64,000 bases of DNA from assembly GCF_009668025.1 (NCBI RefSeq), contig NZ_WJXZ01000012.1:248001-312000 (forward strand), given 5' to 3'. The notes beneath the pieces are model-generated. The model saw only the letters and a list, made by a program, of their open reading frames with translations, made no database searches and was not told the DNA's origin. Shown in pieces: positions 6,483 to 14,401 of this stretch (positions are counted from its first letter, which is position 1; each line of letters opens with the position of its first letter). A program made the position numbers and the translations under genes. The stretch comes from Larkinella terrae (GTDB taxonomy: Bacteria > Bacteroidota > Bacteroidia > Cytophagales > Spirosomataceae).

Positions 6483-8396
6483 TTAGCTCATGCGGAACGA
6501 GCGAACAATGTGCAGCAGATCGGATTCGTAGTCCGGCTGTCTGGATTTTAACGTCCAGGCAAAAACCTGGTAATACCTGTCCGACGATTTATAAAAACCG
6601 TTGATGCAGTACAGCGGAATGGTTTTTCCATCTTTCACATAATCGACATCGCGGATGATATACTGCATCCCTTCGTCCGTCTGGCCCACGTCGGATTGGC
6701 TGCGGGTCCGGAAAGTTTCGCTGTTGATCGTCGTATATTCCCGGTACTGATCCAGGTTGTAGATTTTATTGGCCTCGACATCCGCCACCCGCTCGGTAAA
6801 AACCACCAGATACAGCTCCTGACCGGGATTCGAATACTGAACTTCCGCGCCGTCGCGCAGGTTGGTGACCGTCTGCATGGAGCGCGGTACTTCGACCGTA
6901 AAATCCTGACCTCTCACTAGTTGCGTACTGACAAAACCGCCAAAAACCGGTTTTTCGGGACTCGAACCCGATTCGTTTTGGTTCGGTTCAGCATTGTAGC
7001 TTCCATAGTCGGAGTCGCTGTAAGAGGAAAATACACCATTCGAAACCATACTCAGCAGCAGCAATCCGAACAGAATCAGGCCAATGCCGACAGCCGCCAC
7101 AATGTATGCCTGCCGCAACGCAACGGGCGAAGGCTGCACCGGCGGTTTGGGGAAATAGGCATCTTTCAGGAACGGAGCCGGGCCGGGCAGCGGCACGGGC
7201 GGAGGAGGAACTGGCACCGGACGCGGTTCCTGACGCGGTTGTCCGGGTACGACCAGTTGGTAGGTGTCGCCGTTGACCTCGATCCGCGACGCCTGTCCCT
7301 GCTTCCGAACCAGCGCCTTTTTGTCTTCAATGTCGGTAATCGAATCAAATTCAACCGGAACGACCAGGTCCCCGGCGGTGTTGACCAGCCCCCAGCGGGG
7401 ACCAATCCGGACGGCGGCATACCCTTCGCTGAACGACCGCTGCTCGTCGTAGGCGTTGACCGGAACCGGTGGCAAAATAACCGGCAGTTCGATCGGTTCC
7501 GGTTCCGAAGGCGACAAAATCCGAAGTAGCGTATCGGCTTTCTGAACCCGCTGGTCGATGTCGTGCACCAGGCACTGACGAATCATCGTCTGGTACGGTT
7601 CCGGAATCTGATCGAACTGCGCCGGAATCTCAACCTGATTGATTCGCTGGATAATCTGCATGCGCTCGGTTTCAGAACCCGCGCCGGTGTCGGCCAGGAA
7701 CGGTTTTTTCCCGGTCATCAGCTCGTACAAAATCACCCCGAACGACCACAGATCGACGTTAAAATTCATCCGGCCATTCTTCAACTGCTCCGGCGCCATG
7801 TAATACACCGAACCCGCGATGGTCGAATTCATGAAGGCCATCGACATCTCCCGGTTTTCGTCGTTCCGAATGATTTTACTCAGGCCGAAATCCGTAATCA
7901 ACGGTACGTACTTTCCGTACGGCGTCCGGGCAATCAGAATATTCTGCGGTTTCAGGTCGCGGTGCGCCATCTGGTGCCGGTGTAAATGCGCCAGACCGCT
8001 CAGAATTCCGGTAATGATATCGTCCTTTTCGGGTTGCGTCAGCGTCTTGTTCAGCAGCAGTTCGGCCAGATTTCCCTCTTTGTAGTATTTCAGCACGGCA
8101 ATATCGATCGGGCCATAAACGGTCGTAAACCGCTCGCAGACTTCGTAGCGGGCAATGTTGGCGTGCCGGGGAATTTGATTGGCGAGTTCGACCTCCCGTT
8201 TGAGCGACAGATCGCGCTGCTCGGTCCGGACGTTCGAAACCTTGATGGCCACCCACTGATTCTCGATGGTGTCCCAGCCTTTAAAAACCGACCCAAAACC
8301 GCCTTCGCCAAGGCGTCCGAAATCTTCGTCGTTTTCCGGCGAACTGAACTTGCCGGGCTCATAGTGGTAGCGTTTGCGGAATTCTTCGTAAGTCAT
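6483..8396 (-). CDS. Membrane Ser/Thr protein kinase with WG repeat
   Basis: 637 residues. A Hanks-type kinase domain at about 22-295 has the glycine loop GEGGFGSV (30-37), Lys52 in VAIK, HRDLKPQN (145-152), DFG (169-171) and APE (201-203), so it should be active. Residues about 322-365 form one WG repeat (EGYAAVR..RWGLVN). A Pro-rich linker (390-425) leads to one membrane segment at about 430-451 and a C-terminal extracytoplasmic domain of about 185 residues of unknown fold. The WG repeat here is on the cytosolic side, while the PP2C phosphatase at 1477 carries its WG repeats after the membrane segment. It probably phosphorylates the target read by the FHA protein (inference). DUF5684 follows in the same operon. 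Confidence 0.93.
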   Translation of the reverse strand: MTYEEFRKRYHYEPGKFSSPENDEDFGRLGEGGFGSVFKGWDTIENQWVAIKVSNVRTEQRDLSLKREVELANQIPRHANIARYEVCERFTTVYGPIDIAVLKYYKEGNLAELLLNKTLTQPEKDDIITGILSGLAHLHRHQMAHRDLKPQNILIARTPYGKYVPLITDFGLSKIIRNDENREMSMAFMNSTIAGSVYYMAPEQLKNGRMNFNVDLWSFGVILYELMTGKKPFLADTGAGSETERMQIIQRINQVEIPAQFDQIPEPYQTMIRQCLVHDIDQRVQKADTLLRILSPSEPEPIELPVILPPVPVNAYDEQRSFSEGYAAVRIGPRWGLVNTAGDLVVPVEFDSITDIEDKKALVRKQGQASRIEVNGDTYQLVVPGQPRQEPRPVPVPPPPVPLPGPAPFLKDAYFPKPPVQPSPVALRQAYIVAAVGIGLILFGLLLLSMVSNGVFSSYSDSDYGSYNAEPNQNESGSSPEKPVFGGFVSTQLVRGQDFTVEVPRSMQTVTNLRDGAEVQYSNPGQELYLVVFTERVADVEANKIYNLDQYREYTTINSETFRTRSQSDVGQTDEGMQYIIRDVDYVKDGKTIPLYCINGFYKSSDRYYQVFAWTLKSRQPDYESDLLHIVRSFRMS

Positions 8397-8674
8397 GGGA
8401 AAAGGTGTTTTTAAGAAATCTACGGCGCGAACAAGCGGTGGTTTTCCGCCCGCTTATTTCTTTATCCGGGTACCTGCTAAAGAGTCAGTGGTAAATTGAA
8501 AAAAAAGTAACGAGGGGAGAATATACGGCGAAACCGCTTTATTTTAAAGTTTCATTAAACATTTTATAATCAATAAGTTAACCTGATTTTTTCTGTACAC
8601 TCAAGACATTGCGAACGGTTAACCGGTTGCCTGTTTATTCGAGTAAGAGGGTTCCGGGTAGGGCTAAATCTCCT
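8397..8674. other. Divergent intergenic region, no gene
   Basis: Separates the kinase (minus) from the PhoD-like gene (plus). AT-rich in its middle (8510-8580). I see no coding frame, no strong hairpin and no clear promoter for the kinase. A promoter-like element for the phosphatase begins at 8675. Confidence 0.6.
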
Positions 8675-8682
8675 TACTTTTG
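8675..8682 (+). promoter_or_regulatory. Candidate -7 element (TACTTTTG)
   Basis: Matches the Bacteroidota -7 consensus TAnnTTTG and lies 25 bases before the ATG of the phosphatase gene. No TTG at the expected -33 distance, so confidence is moderate. Confidence 0.45.
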
Positions 8683-8706
8683 CGTGCTTGTTGATGCGTT
8701 CAATTC

Positions 8707-9729
8707 ATGAAAAAAATCTTTATACTCAGTCTGATCAGTTGCGCGATTCTGGCGGGATGCCGTACGCCGAAAACCGACAAAACCGCTTCGTCCAGCCAAA
8801 AACCGGTCACCACCCTTGCCTTCGGTTCGTGCAGCGACCAGAAACGGCCCCAACCGCTCTGGGACGATATCGTGGCCCAAAAACCGCAGGTCTGGATCTG
8901 GCTCGGCGATAACATCTACGGCGATTCGGAGGTGATGGACACGCTCAAAGCCAAATACGACAAGCAGAAAGCCAATCCGGTTTACGCCCAATTACGGCAA
9001 TCGACCCAGATCATCGGCGTTTGGGATGACCACGATTACGGCGTCAACGACGGCGGAAAAGAATACCCGCGCCGGAAGGAAAGCCAGCAGTTGATGCTCG
9101 ATTTCCTGGATGTGCCGAACAACAGCCCGTTGCGGCAACAGGAAGGTGCTTATTCGTCACATGTTTACGGGCCGAAAGGGCAGCGCGTGAAGGTCATTCT
9201 GCTCGATGGGCGGTATTTTCGGGACCCACTGAAGAAAGTCAACAAAACCAATACGCCCGATCCTTCGGGCGATATTCTGGGCGAACCGCAATGGCAATGG
9301 CTTGAAAATCAACTCACCAATTCCGATGCCGATGTGCACATCATCGGTTGCGGCATTCAGTTTCTGGCGAATGAACACGTTTACGAGAAATGGGGCAATT
9401 TCCCGACTGCGCGCCAGCGGTTTTTCGATTTGCTGAGCAAAACCAAGCCAAAGGGCGCGATGCTGATCAGTGGCGACCGGCACATTGCGGAAGTCTCCAA
9501 AATCAACCTTCCGGGCCTGGGCTACGATTTGTACGACATCACCAGCAGCGGCCTGACGCATACGTCCAGCCCCCGCGAAGAACCCAACGCGCTTCGGGTT
9601 GGCAAGGTGGTTTTCGACCTGAATTACAGCCTGATCACCATCAACTGGGACAAAAAACCGCTGACGGCCACGGTGCAGATCAACGGCGACAACGGAGCTA
9701 CGTACCTGACGCAGGAAATTGGATTTTGA
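8707..9729 (+). CDS. PhoD-like phosphatase lipoprotein
   Basis: 340 residues. The N-terminus is a lipoprotein signal (hydrophobic core then ILAGC, Cys at 18), so the protein is anchored in the envelope. The catalytic domain has PhoD-type metal-binding signatures: FGSCSDQ at the start of the domain, WLGDNIYGD, GVWDDHDYGVND, and SGDRH near the C-terminal third. PhoD enzymes are calcium/iron phosphodiesterases and monoesterases; this short form belongs to the bacterial PhoD-like family rather than the longer Tat-exported PhoD. It stands alone, with a convergent DUF2306 gene 7 bases downstream and no terminator between them. Confidence 0.9.
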   Translation: MKKIFILSLISCAILAGCRTPKTDKTASSSQKPVTTLAFGSCSDQKRPQPLWDDIVAQKPQVWIWLGDNIYGDSEVMDTLKAKYDKQKANPVYAQLRQSTQIIGVWDDHDYGVNDGGKEYPRRKESQQLMLDFLDVPNNSPLRQQEGAYSSHVYGPKGQRVKVILLDGRYFRDPLKKVNKTNTPDPSGDILGEPQWQWLENQLTNSDADVHIIGCGIQFLANEHVYEKWGNFPTARQRFFDLLSKTKPKGAMLISGDRHIAEVSKINLPGLGYDLYDITSSGLTHTSSPREEPNALRVGKVVFDLNYSLITINWDKKPLTATVQINGDNGATYLTQEIGF

Positions 9730-9736
9730 TGGCGTA

Positions 9737-10597
9737 TCAGCCGCCTGTCAGCCAGCCCAGAATGGCTGGTCCCCAGTAGTATAAGGTAAAATAATAGGTC
9801 CCAAGCAGCAGAAAACCGGTCGCCAGCAGCAGCACGGCAGACGCCCCGAGCCGGAGGGCGGGCGAGGCTTTGTAGGAACGCGCGCGGCTAAAAGCGTCGG
9901 CAACCAGCAGATTAGGGAGGTAGAAGAAAAACGCCATGACGTGATCGAACGGGCCACTGAACGAACGCGAGTGGCCCGCGCCGTCGGCCAGCAGAAACCA
10001 GAAACCGTAGTCCATACGGTATAACCACGACCCGATCGCCAGCGCATACAGGCGTAACGCCCAGATTCGGTGCCGGTCGGTATCCCGCCGGACGGCGTAC
10101 CGGTACGTCTGAATGGCCGAAACAAACATCAGGACGCCGTAGAGCCCAAAACCGATGTTCATCACCGTTCCGCCGATGGTTCCTTTGAGGGCAATGAATA
10201 CCAATCCGCCGACGGCCGCCAGCAGACAGGACAGCACATACAAACGCCCAAGCCAGCGGTGCAGCGCCGGAAACCGAACCCGAACCGCATCGATCAACTG
10301 AATACTGCCCAGCACCAGAATAATGCCGCCCATCGCAAAGTGCAGGCCGATACCGGTAGTTGCCGCCGTGGTTTGCGGTTCGTATAAACGGGGCAATACG
10401 TTGTTCCAGCGCTGCATGTTGCCTTCATAGAGCGCGGCCGCATAAAACGCCAGAATGTATAAACCGAACAGGGCCGCACTCGTCCAGACCGTTGCCACGA
10501 GCAGCACGGAGGTCCACCGCAAAGCCTTTTTACTGAATGGCATCAGTGGCTGATGCGACACCGACCCGGAAATCGTATCGGGTAAACCGTTCGTCAT
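9737..10597 (-). CDS. DUF2306 multi-pass membrane protein
   Basis: 286 residues with about seven hydrophobic segments. The middle shows the DUF2306 pattern: HFAMGGIILVLGSIQL, then FPALHRWLGRLYVLSC, then a conserved H-R-x-W-A-L-R-L-Y stretch (DRHRIWALRLYALAIG). The conserved histidines suggest a haem- or metal-binding membrane protein, but function is unknown. Its ATG overlaps the stop of the upstream small membrane protein gene (10594-10597), so the two are translationally coupled and transcribed from the promoter at 10990-11018. Confidence 0.8.
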   Translation of the reverse strand: MTNGLPDTISGSVSHQPLMPFSKKALRWTSVLLVATVWTSAALFGLYILAFYAAALYEGNMQRWNNVLPRLYEPQTTAATTGIGLHFAMGGIILVLGSIQLIDAVRVRFPALHRWLGRLYVLSCLLAAVGGLVFIALKGTIGGTVMNIGFGLYGVLMFVSAIQTYRYAVRRDTDRHRIWALRLYALAIGSWLYRMDYGFWFLLADGAGHSRSFSGPFDHVMAFFFYLPNLLVADAFSRARSYKASPALRLGASAVLLLATGFLLLGTYYFTLYYWGPAILGWLTGG

Positions 10598-10974
10598 GGA
10601 TTCGGACTGTTATCAATCTGCAGGTGATCGTGCCCCTTGCTTCGGCGGAAATGCAGGAATGCCGCAATCAGGTAGGCCACACTGGCCAGGGCATAGACGT
10701 AAGGCAAACCGGTTTTGCCGTCGTGAAAATACAATCCGCTGACAATTCCCAGCACGACGGCTTCGGCCAGAAAAACCAGTGCGTCGAAGCTTTTGACATA
10801 CTGCGCCAGCCGGTGGTGGTAGATGCTCATCAAAACCATGATGATCCCGATTATTCCCAGCAGAATACCGGTTGTCAGGTGTCCGTGTTCGGCTTTATCA
10901 TAGGCTTTGAGAAGAACAATAACACCCGCAAAGGCGTGGGCCAGTTGTTTGATTTTTTCCCGGGAAAGAGCCAT
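10594..10974 (-). CDS. Small membrane protein, four helices
   Basis: 126 residues from the ATG at 10974 (MALSREKIKQ). A longer frame from 11028 exists, but the promoter -7 element lies at 10990-10997, inside that extension, so 10974 is the better start. There are four hydrophobic helices with short loops and a His-containing N-terminal region (AHAFAGVIVLLKAYDKAEHGH). I do not recognise a named family. Coupling to the DUF2306 gene by a four-base overlap suggests they work together in the membrane. Confidence 0.7.
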   Translation of the reverse strand: MALSREKIKQLAHAFAGVIVLLKAYDKAEHGHLTTGILLGIIGIIMVLMSIYHHRLAQYVKSFDALVFLAEAVVLGIVSGLYFHDGKTGLPYVYALASVAYLIAAFLHFRRSKGHDHLQIDNSPNP

Positions 10975-10989
10975 CGAATTGATTTTTAA

Positions 10990-11018
10990 CAAATATAGAA
11001 TTTTCTTAGATTGGGCAA
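10990..11018 (-). promoter_or_regulatory. Bacteroidota-type promoter
   Basis: On the minus strand TTG (11016-11018) is followed after 18 bases by TATATTTG (10990-10997), a full match to TTG-N17-23-TAnnTTTG. The start codon at 10974 is 15 bases downstream, giving a very short leader. Confidence 0.75.
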
Positions 11019-11020
11019 GC

Positions 11021-11221
11021 ATGTACACTGAAACTCAGAAATTTCGCCAACCCTTGATCTGGGCGCTGCTGGTCGGCTGCCTGACGCTGTATCGCTGGCA
11101 AGCCGTTGGCGTCGGGATCATGACGGGCGTGCTGATATTGTTCTGGTTTTTACTCATCGGAACCCAACAGCCCGAACAGGTTCGGAAACTGGCGGAAAAA
11201 GACTACACACCAAACCGTTAG
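11021..11221 (+). CDS. Small two-helix membrane protein
   Basis: 66 residues from the ATG at 11021, divergent from the gene at 10974. The region from about 12 to 50 forms two hydrophobic stretches (LIWALLVGCLTLY and IMTGVLILFWFLLIG), ending in a charged tail (EQVRKLAEKDYTPNR). It has ordinary codon use for this genome. I do not recognise a family. An upstream extension of the same frame overlaps the divergent gene and its promoter and is unlikely to be used. Confidence 0.55.
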   Translation: MYTETQKFRQPLIWALLVGCLTLYRWQAVGVGIMTGVLILFWFLLIGTQQPEQVRKLAEKDYTPNR

Positions 11222-11345
11222 CGGTTTTTCACCCGCCGAGTCCATTTAGCAGAAAAATCCGGCCTGCTCTCGCTTCTGTTTTTCAGGGCGACGACCGGTT
11301 TTCGTCTGTCCATTTATATTCTAATTGCCTTAACCCACTTGTGAC

Positions 11346-12509
11346 ATGAACGACGTATTCGATTTTTTCCGGCGGATGGCCGACACCAGCGACTGGCCTC
11401 CCCGCTGGAATTGTGGCCGCTGGACCGATTTTCACGGCTGGCTCTACCTCCTTTCCGATCTCACCATCTGGCTCGCCTATATGGTCATTCCGCTCATCCT
11501 GATCCGGTTTATTTTTATCAAAAAAGGAGTGCCTTTGGCGGGCGTTTTCTGGCTTTTCGGGGCTTTTATCCTGTTCTGCGGCCTCACGCACCTCCTCGAT
11601 GCCGCCATGTTCTGGATTCCGGCCTACCGCATCAATGCCCTGATCCGCTTCCTGACGGCGGTGGTGTCGGTGGCTACGGTGGTGGCCCTGATCAAGTATT
11701 TTAACGAGGCCGTTGGGCTGCGAACGTCGAAAGAATTTGACCACGAATTGGCCTACCGGCAACTGGCCATGCAGGAACTGACCCGCTCGAACCAGGAGCT
11801 GCAGCAGTTTGCCTACATCGCATCGCACGACCTGCAATCGCCCCTGAAAACCATTGCCGGTTACCTGTCGCTGCTCGAAACCAAACACGGCGATCAACTG
11901 GATGCCGACGCCCGGCGACTCATTAGCGTTTCGACGGGTGCCGCCGAACGCATGCGCACCCTGATCAACGATGTGCTCGATTTTTCGCGCATTGGCAATG
12001 AAATAACCTTTACGCAGGTGAACCTGTCGCAATTGATCGACGAAATTCTGGAAGAACAGCAATCCGAAATGAAGAGCACCGGAGCGACGCTGGACAGTGA
12101 GCCGTTGCCAACCATTACCGGCCACCGAACCGACCTGAAACAGCTCTTTCAGAATCTGATTTCCAATGCGCTTAAATACCGCCAGCCCAACGTTGCGCCC
12201 TTCATCCGGATTCAGGTCACGGAAGAGCCGCATCAATACCGGTTTTCAATCAGCGACAACGGCATTGGGATCGACAACCAGTATTTCGACCGGATTTTCC
12301 AGATTTTTCAGCGGCTTCACGGACGCAACAAGTATTCCGGCAACGGCATCGGTCTGGCAACCTGCAAGAAAGTGGTTGATATTTATGGCGGTCAAATCTG
12401 GCTCGAAAGCACTGTAGGCAGCGGAACTACGGTTTATTTTACGATTCCGAAGGTGATCAAAACCCTTTATCAATACGCCCAGACCGATTCGCTGCATTCA
12501 CTCAATTGA
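11346..12509 (+). CDS. Sensor histidine kinase with ethylene-receptor-like membrane domain
   Basis: 387 residues. Three membrane helices at about 31-118 closely follow the plant ETR1 sensor: SDLTIWLAYMVIPL with Asp38, GAFILFCGLTHL with Cys78 and His82 (the copper ligands of ETR1), and LTAVVSVATVVAL. A linker leads to a HisKA domain with phosphoacceptor His161 (ASHDLQSPL) and an HATPase domain with N-box Asn274, DNGIGI (304-309) and GNGIGLA (332-338). There is no receiver domain, GAF domain or adjacent response regulator, so its partner is elsewhere. Role: membrane sensor kinase, possibly for ethylene or another small Cu(I)-bound ligand. Kinase identity is certain; the ligand is inferred from the conserved residues. 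Confidence 0.9.
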   Translation: MNDVFDFFRRMADTSDWPPRWNCGRWTDFHGWLYLLSDLTIWLAYMVIPLILIRFIFIKKGVPLAGVFWLFGAFILFCGLTHLLDAAMFWIPAYRINALIRFLTAVVSVATVVALIKYFNEAVGLRTSKEFDHELAYRQLAMQELTRSNQELQQFAYIASHDLQSPLKTIAGYLSLLETKHGDQLDADARRLISVSTGAAERMRTLINDVLDFSRIGNEITFTQVNLSQLIDEILEEQQSEMKSTGATLDSEPLPTITGHRTDLKQLFQNLISNALKYRQPNVAPFIRIQVTEEPHQYRFSISDNGIGIDNQYFDRIFQIFQRLHGRNKYSGNGIGLATCKKVVDIYGGQIWLESTVGSGTTVYFTIPKVIKTLYQYAQTDSLHSLN

Positions 12510-12545
12510 AAAATTAGGACGTAATGATCGGATTTGATTTACTTT

Positions 12546-13082
12546 CTATACCTGAGGCAAAAGTTCAAAACACAATTTTTCCGGGTCATCACTTTCGATT
12601 GGGTAAAATCCGTTTTTAGTCAGAACACCAATAGAAGCCTGATTGTCAGGCAATGTATGGGCTATTATTCGCGTCACTCCGGGCTGTTTCCAGGCATGAT
12701 TAACCAGCGTGTCCACAATTTCGGTAGCAAACCCCCGGCTTCGCCAGTGCTCCGAAACAGAATACCCGATTTCCAGTGAACCTTCCGCATCGGGCGGACC
12801 AAAATAACCGCCCCCAGCCACCAGCGTAGCGGGCGTGTCAGCAGTAGGCAAAGCCACCACATACCAGCCATACCAACCTATCGCGTCGGGGCCACCGGTT
12901 TCCTGTTGGTCCAGAAAAAACCGCATTGCGTCCTGATCGTATTCACCCGGTGGCCAATCCGCCGGAATATCGACATTCAGGATTTGACCAAGTTGTTGGC
13001 GGTCAGACAATTCCACCCTTAATAATGAAGGAGAACTAGCGATAAAAAGAAGGCGGGGTGAATAGAGGAACGCTGAACTCAT
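12546..13082 (-). CDS. GNAT family N-acetyltransferase
   Basis: 178 residues from the ATG at 13082; a TTG two codons upstream is less likely. The acetyl-CoA binding region is EIGYSVSEHWRSRGFATEIV, with the R-x-x-G-x-A motif, followed by RIIAHTLPDNQASIGVLTKNGF, the usual N-x-x-S-x-x-V-x-x-K-x-G-F of RimJ/RimL-like GNATs. It would acetylate a small molecule or protein N-terminus; substrate unknown. It is the last of three minus-strand genes with 16-17 base gaps (SRPBCC protein, methyltransferase, GNAT), likely one operon. Confidence 0.85.
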   Translation of the reverse strand: MSSAFLYSPRLLFIASSPSLLRVELSDRQQLGQILNVDIPADWPPGEYDQDAMRFFLDQQETGGPDAIGWYGWYVVALPTADTPATLVAGGGYFGPPDAEGSLEIGYSVSEHWRSRGFATEIVDTLVNHAWKQPGVTRIIAHTLPDNQASIGVLTKNGFYPIESDDPEKLCFELLPQV

Positions 13083-13099
13083 AGTCAAATCGGGTTATT

Positions 13100-13849
13100 T
13101 TACTCAGCTGTAGCAACCACCCGCAGCCGTTTGTAGTCGGCATACCAGCGGCCATTCCGAAATAGGGTCGGTTGCAAGGCGGTTTGGGTATCTTCCAGAA
13201 TCGACGCCTGGTCAGCCGGATCAACGCCCGGGAAAAAATTGCTACCAAACTGTTCAATCCAGTCTATGATACCTCTTTCGGGATCGTTCAAAACCGTATC
13301 CCGGTCGTAGTGCTGGGCGAGCGTTACCCGAAAACCGTGTTTTTCCAGCACCGAGGTGTATTCACCAACGGACGGAAAATACCACCAGGAAACCGGTAGC
13401 GGATACCCGCGTTTCTGAAGCTGGCGGGCCACTTCGTCCGTGATTTGCTTCACGTTGCCTTTGCCGCCAAACTCGGCCACAAACCGCCCGCCAGGCTTTA
13501 AGTGCTTCCTGATCTGGCGGATAGCGGCTTCAAAATCGGTAATCCAATGTAAAACCGCATTCGAGAAAACGGCATCGAAACGTTCGGACAACTCAAAATC
13601 CGTGGCATCGCCCAGCCGAAAGTCAAGCGCCGGAAATTGCTGGCGGGCTTTGGCAATCATCGGCTCCGACGCGTCGAGCCCCAGCACCACAGCGCCCCGG
13701 TCGGCAATCTGCTGCGTCAGTTCGCCGGAACCGCAGCCCAGATCCAGAATGTGTTCGCCCGGTTGGGGTGCCAGCAAGTCAATCAAACCCGCGCCGTACT
13801 GGAAGACGAAAGCGTGTTTTTCGGTATATAAATCCGCGTTCCAATCCAT
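13100..13849 (-). CDS. Class I SAM-dependent methyltransferase
   Basis: 249 residues. Motif I is DLGCGSGELT (about 36-45), then the acidic motif II GLDASEP, and FDAVFSNAVLHWITD as post-II motif, all standard for class I methyltransferases. The overall pattern, including the N-terminal MDWNADLYTEKHAFVFQYGAGL, resembles trans-aconitate 2-methyltransferase-like enzymes, but the substrate cannot be fixed from sequence. It is 17 bases from the SRPBCC gene upstream and 17 from the GNAT gene downstream. Confidence 0.85.
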   Translation of the reverse strand: MDWNADLYTEKHAFVFQYGAGLIDLLAPQPGEHILDLGCGSGELTQQIADRGAVVLGLDASEPMIAKARQQFPALDFRLGDATDFELSERFDAVFSNAVLHWITDFEAAIRQIRKHLKPGGRFVAEFGGKGNVKQITDEVARQLQKRGYPLPVSWWYFPSVGEYTSVLEKHGFRVTLAQHYDRDTVLNDPERGIIDWIEQFGSNFFPGVDPADQASILEDTQTALQPTLFRNGRWYADYKRLRVVATAE

Positions 13850-13865
13850 TTTATTTCAGACGGTT

Positions 13866-14303
13866 TTAGCCGCCGTTTTCGACCAATTCCTTCAATCCTT
13901 CGAGAATTTTGTCCCAGCCTTTCTCCGATCGTTCAAACCGCTCCTCAGCCCCCTCGCCCGAACCGACGTCGTCGGAAATGGAGAGAACGGTTTCGCCGTT
14001 TTCGTACGTCAGCTTGTCGGTCACGGTCGAAAAATCCGTATCCTCATCTGCCGCATCACCGTTGGTCAGGGTGTATTTTAACAACTTATTCGGCTCGATT
14101 TCCACGATCTGGCCCTTCATTTCGATCGATTTGACCAGGAAAAGTTTGCCCGTAAACGTGATTGTGCTGCCCACTTCCCAGTCCGAGTAAACTGCACAGT
14201 TAAAAAAGTATTTTTTGGTTTTTTCCGGGTTGGTCAACGCATCCCAAACCGCTGCGGGTTCCGCTTTGATGCGGATTTGCCTCCGGACGACAAATTCTTC
14301 CAT
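13866..14303 (-). CDS. SRPBCC/AHSA1-like domain protein
   Basis: 145 residues. The N-terminal strand VVRRQIRIKAEPAAVWDALTNPEK and the middle EVGSTITFTGK follow the AHSA1 (activator of Hsp90 ATPase homologue)/START-like fold that binds hydrophobic ligands. It has no signal peptide. It is the first gene of the three-gene minus-strand group with a methyltransferase and a GNAT. The role is not defined; in other bacteria such proteins act in ligand binding or stress responses. Confidence 0.8.
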   Translation of the reverse strand: MEEFVVRRQIRIKAEPAAVWDALTNPEKTKKYFFNCAVYSDWEVGSTITFTGKLFLVKSIEMKGQIVEIEPNKLLKYTLTNGDAADEDTDFSTVTDKLTYENGETVLSISDDVGSGEGAEERFERSEKGWDKILEGLKELVENGG

Positions 14304-14401
14304 GATCGTGCCTGTTACCGCTGCCGACGTCGTTGTCTTTGGCGTAAACGTATAATCGTCAGCTCGCCGGATTGTTCGACGAATGCTGAAACCGGAAGAA
14401 A

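Noticed and set aside
13083-13088. TTG start two codons upstream for the GNAT gene
   Set aside because: An ATG at 13082 is in frame and gives a normal N-terminus.
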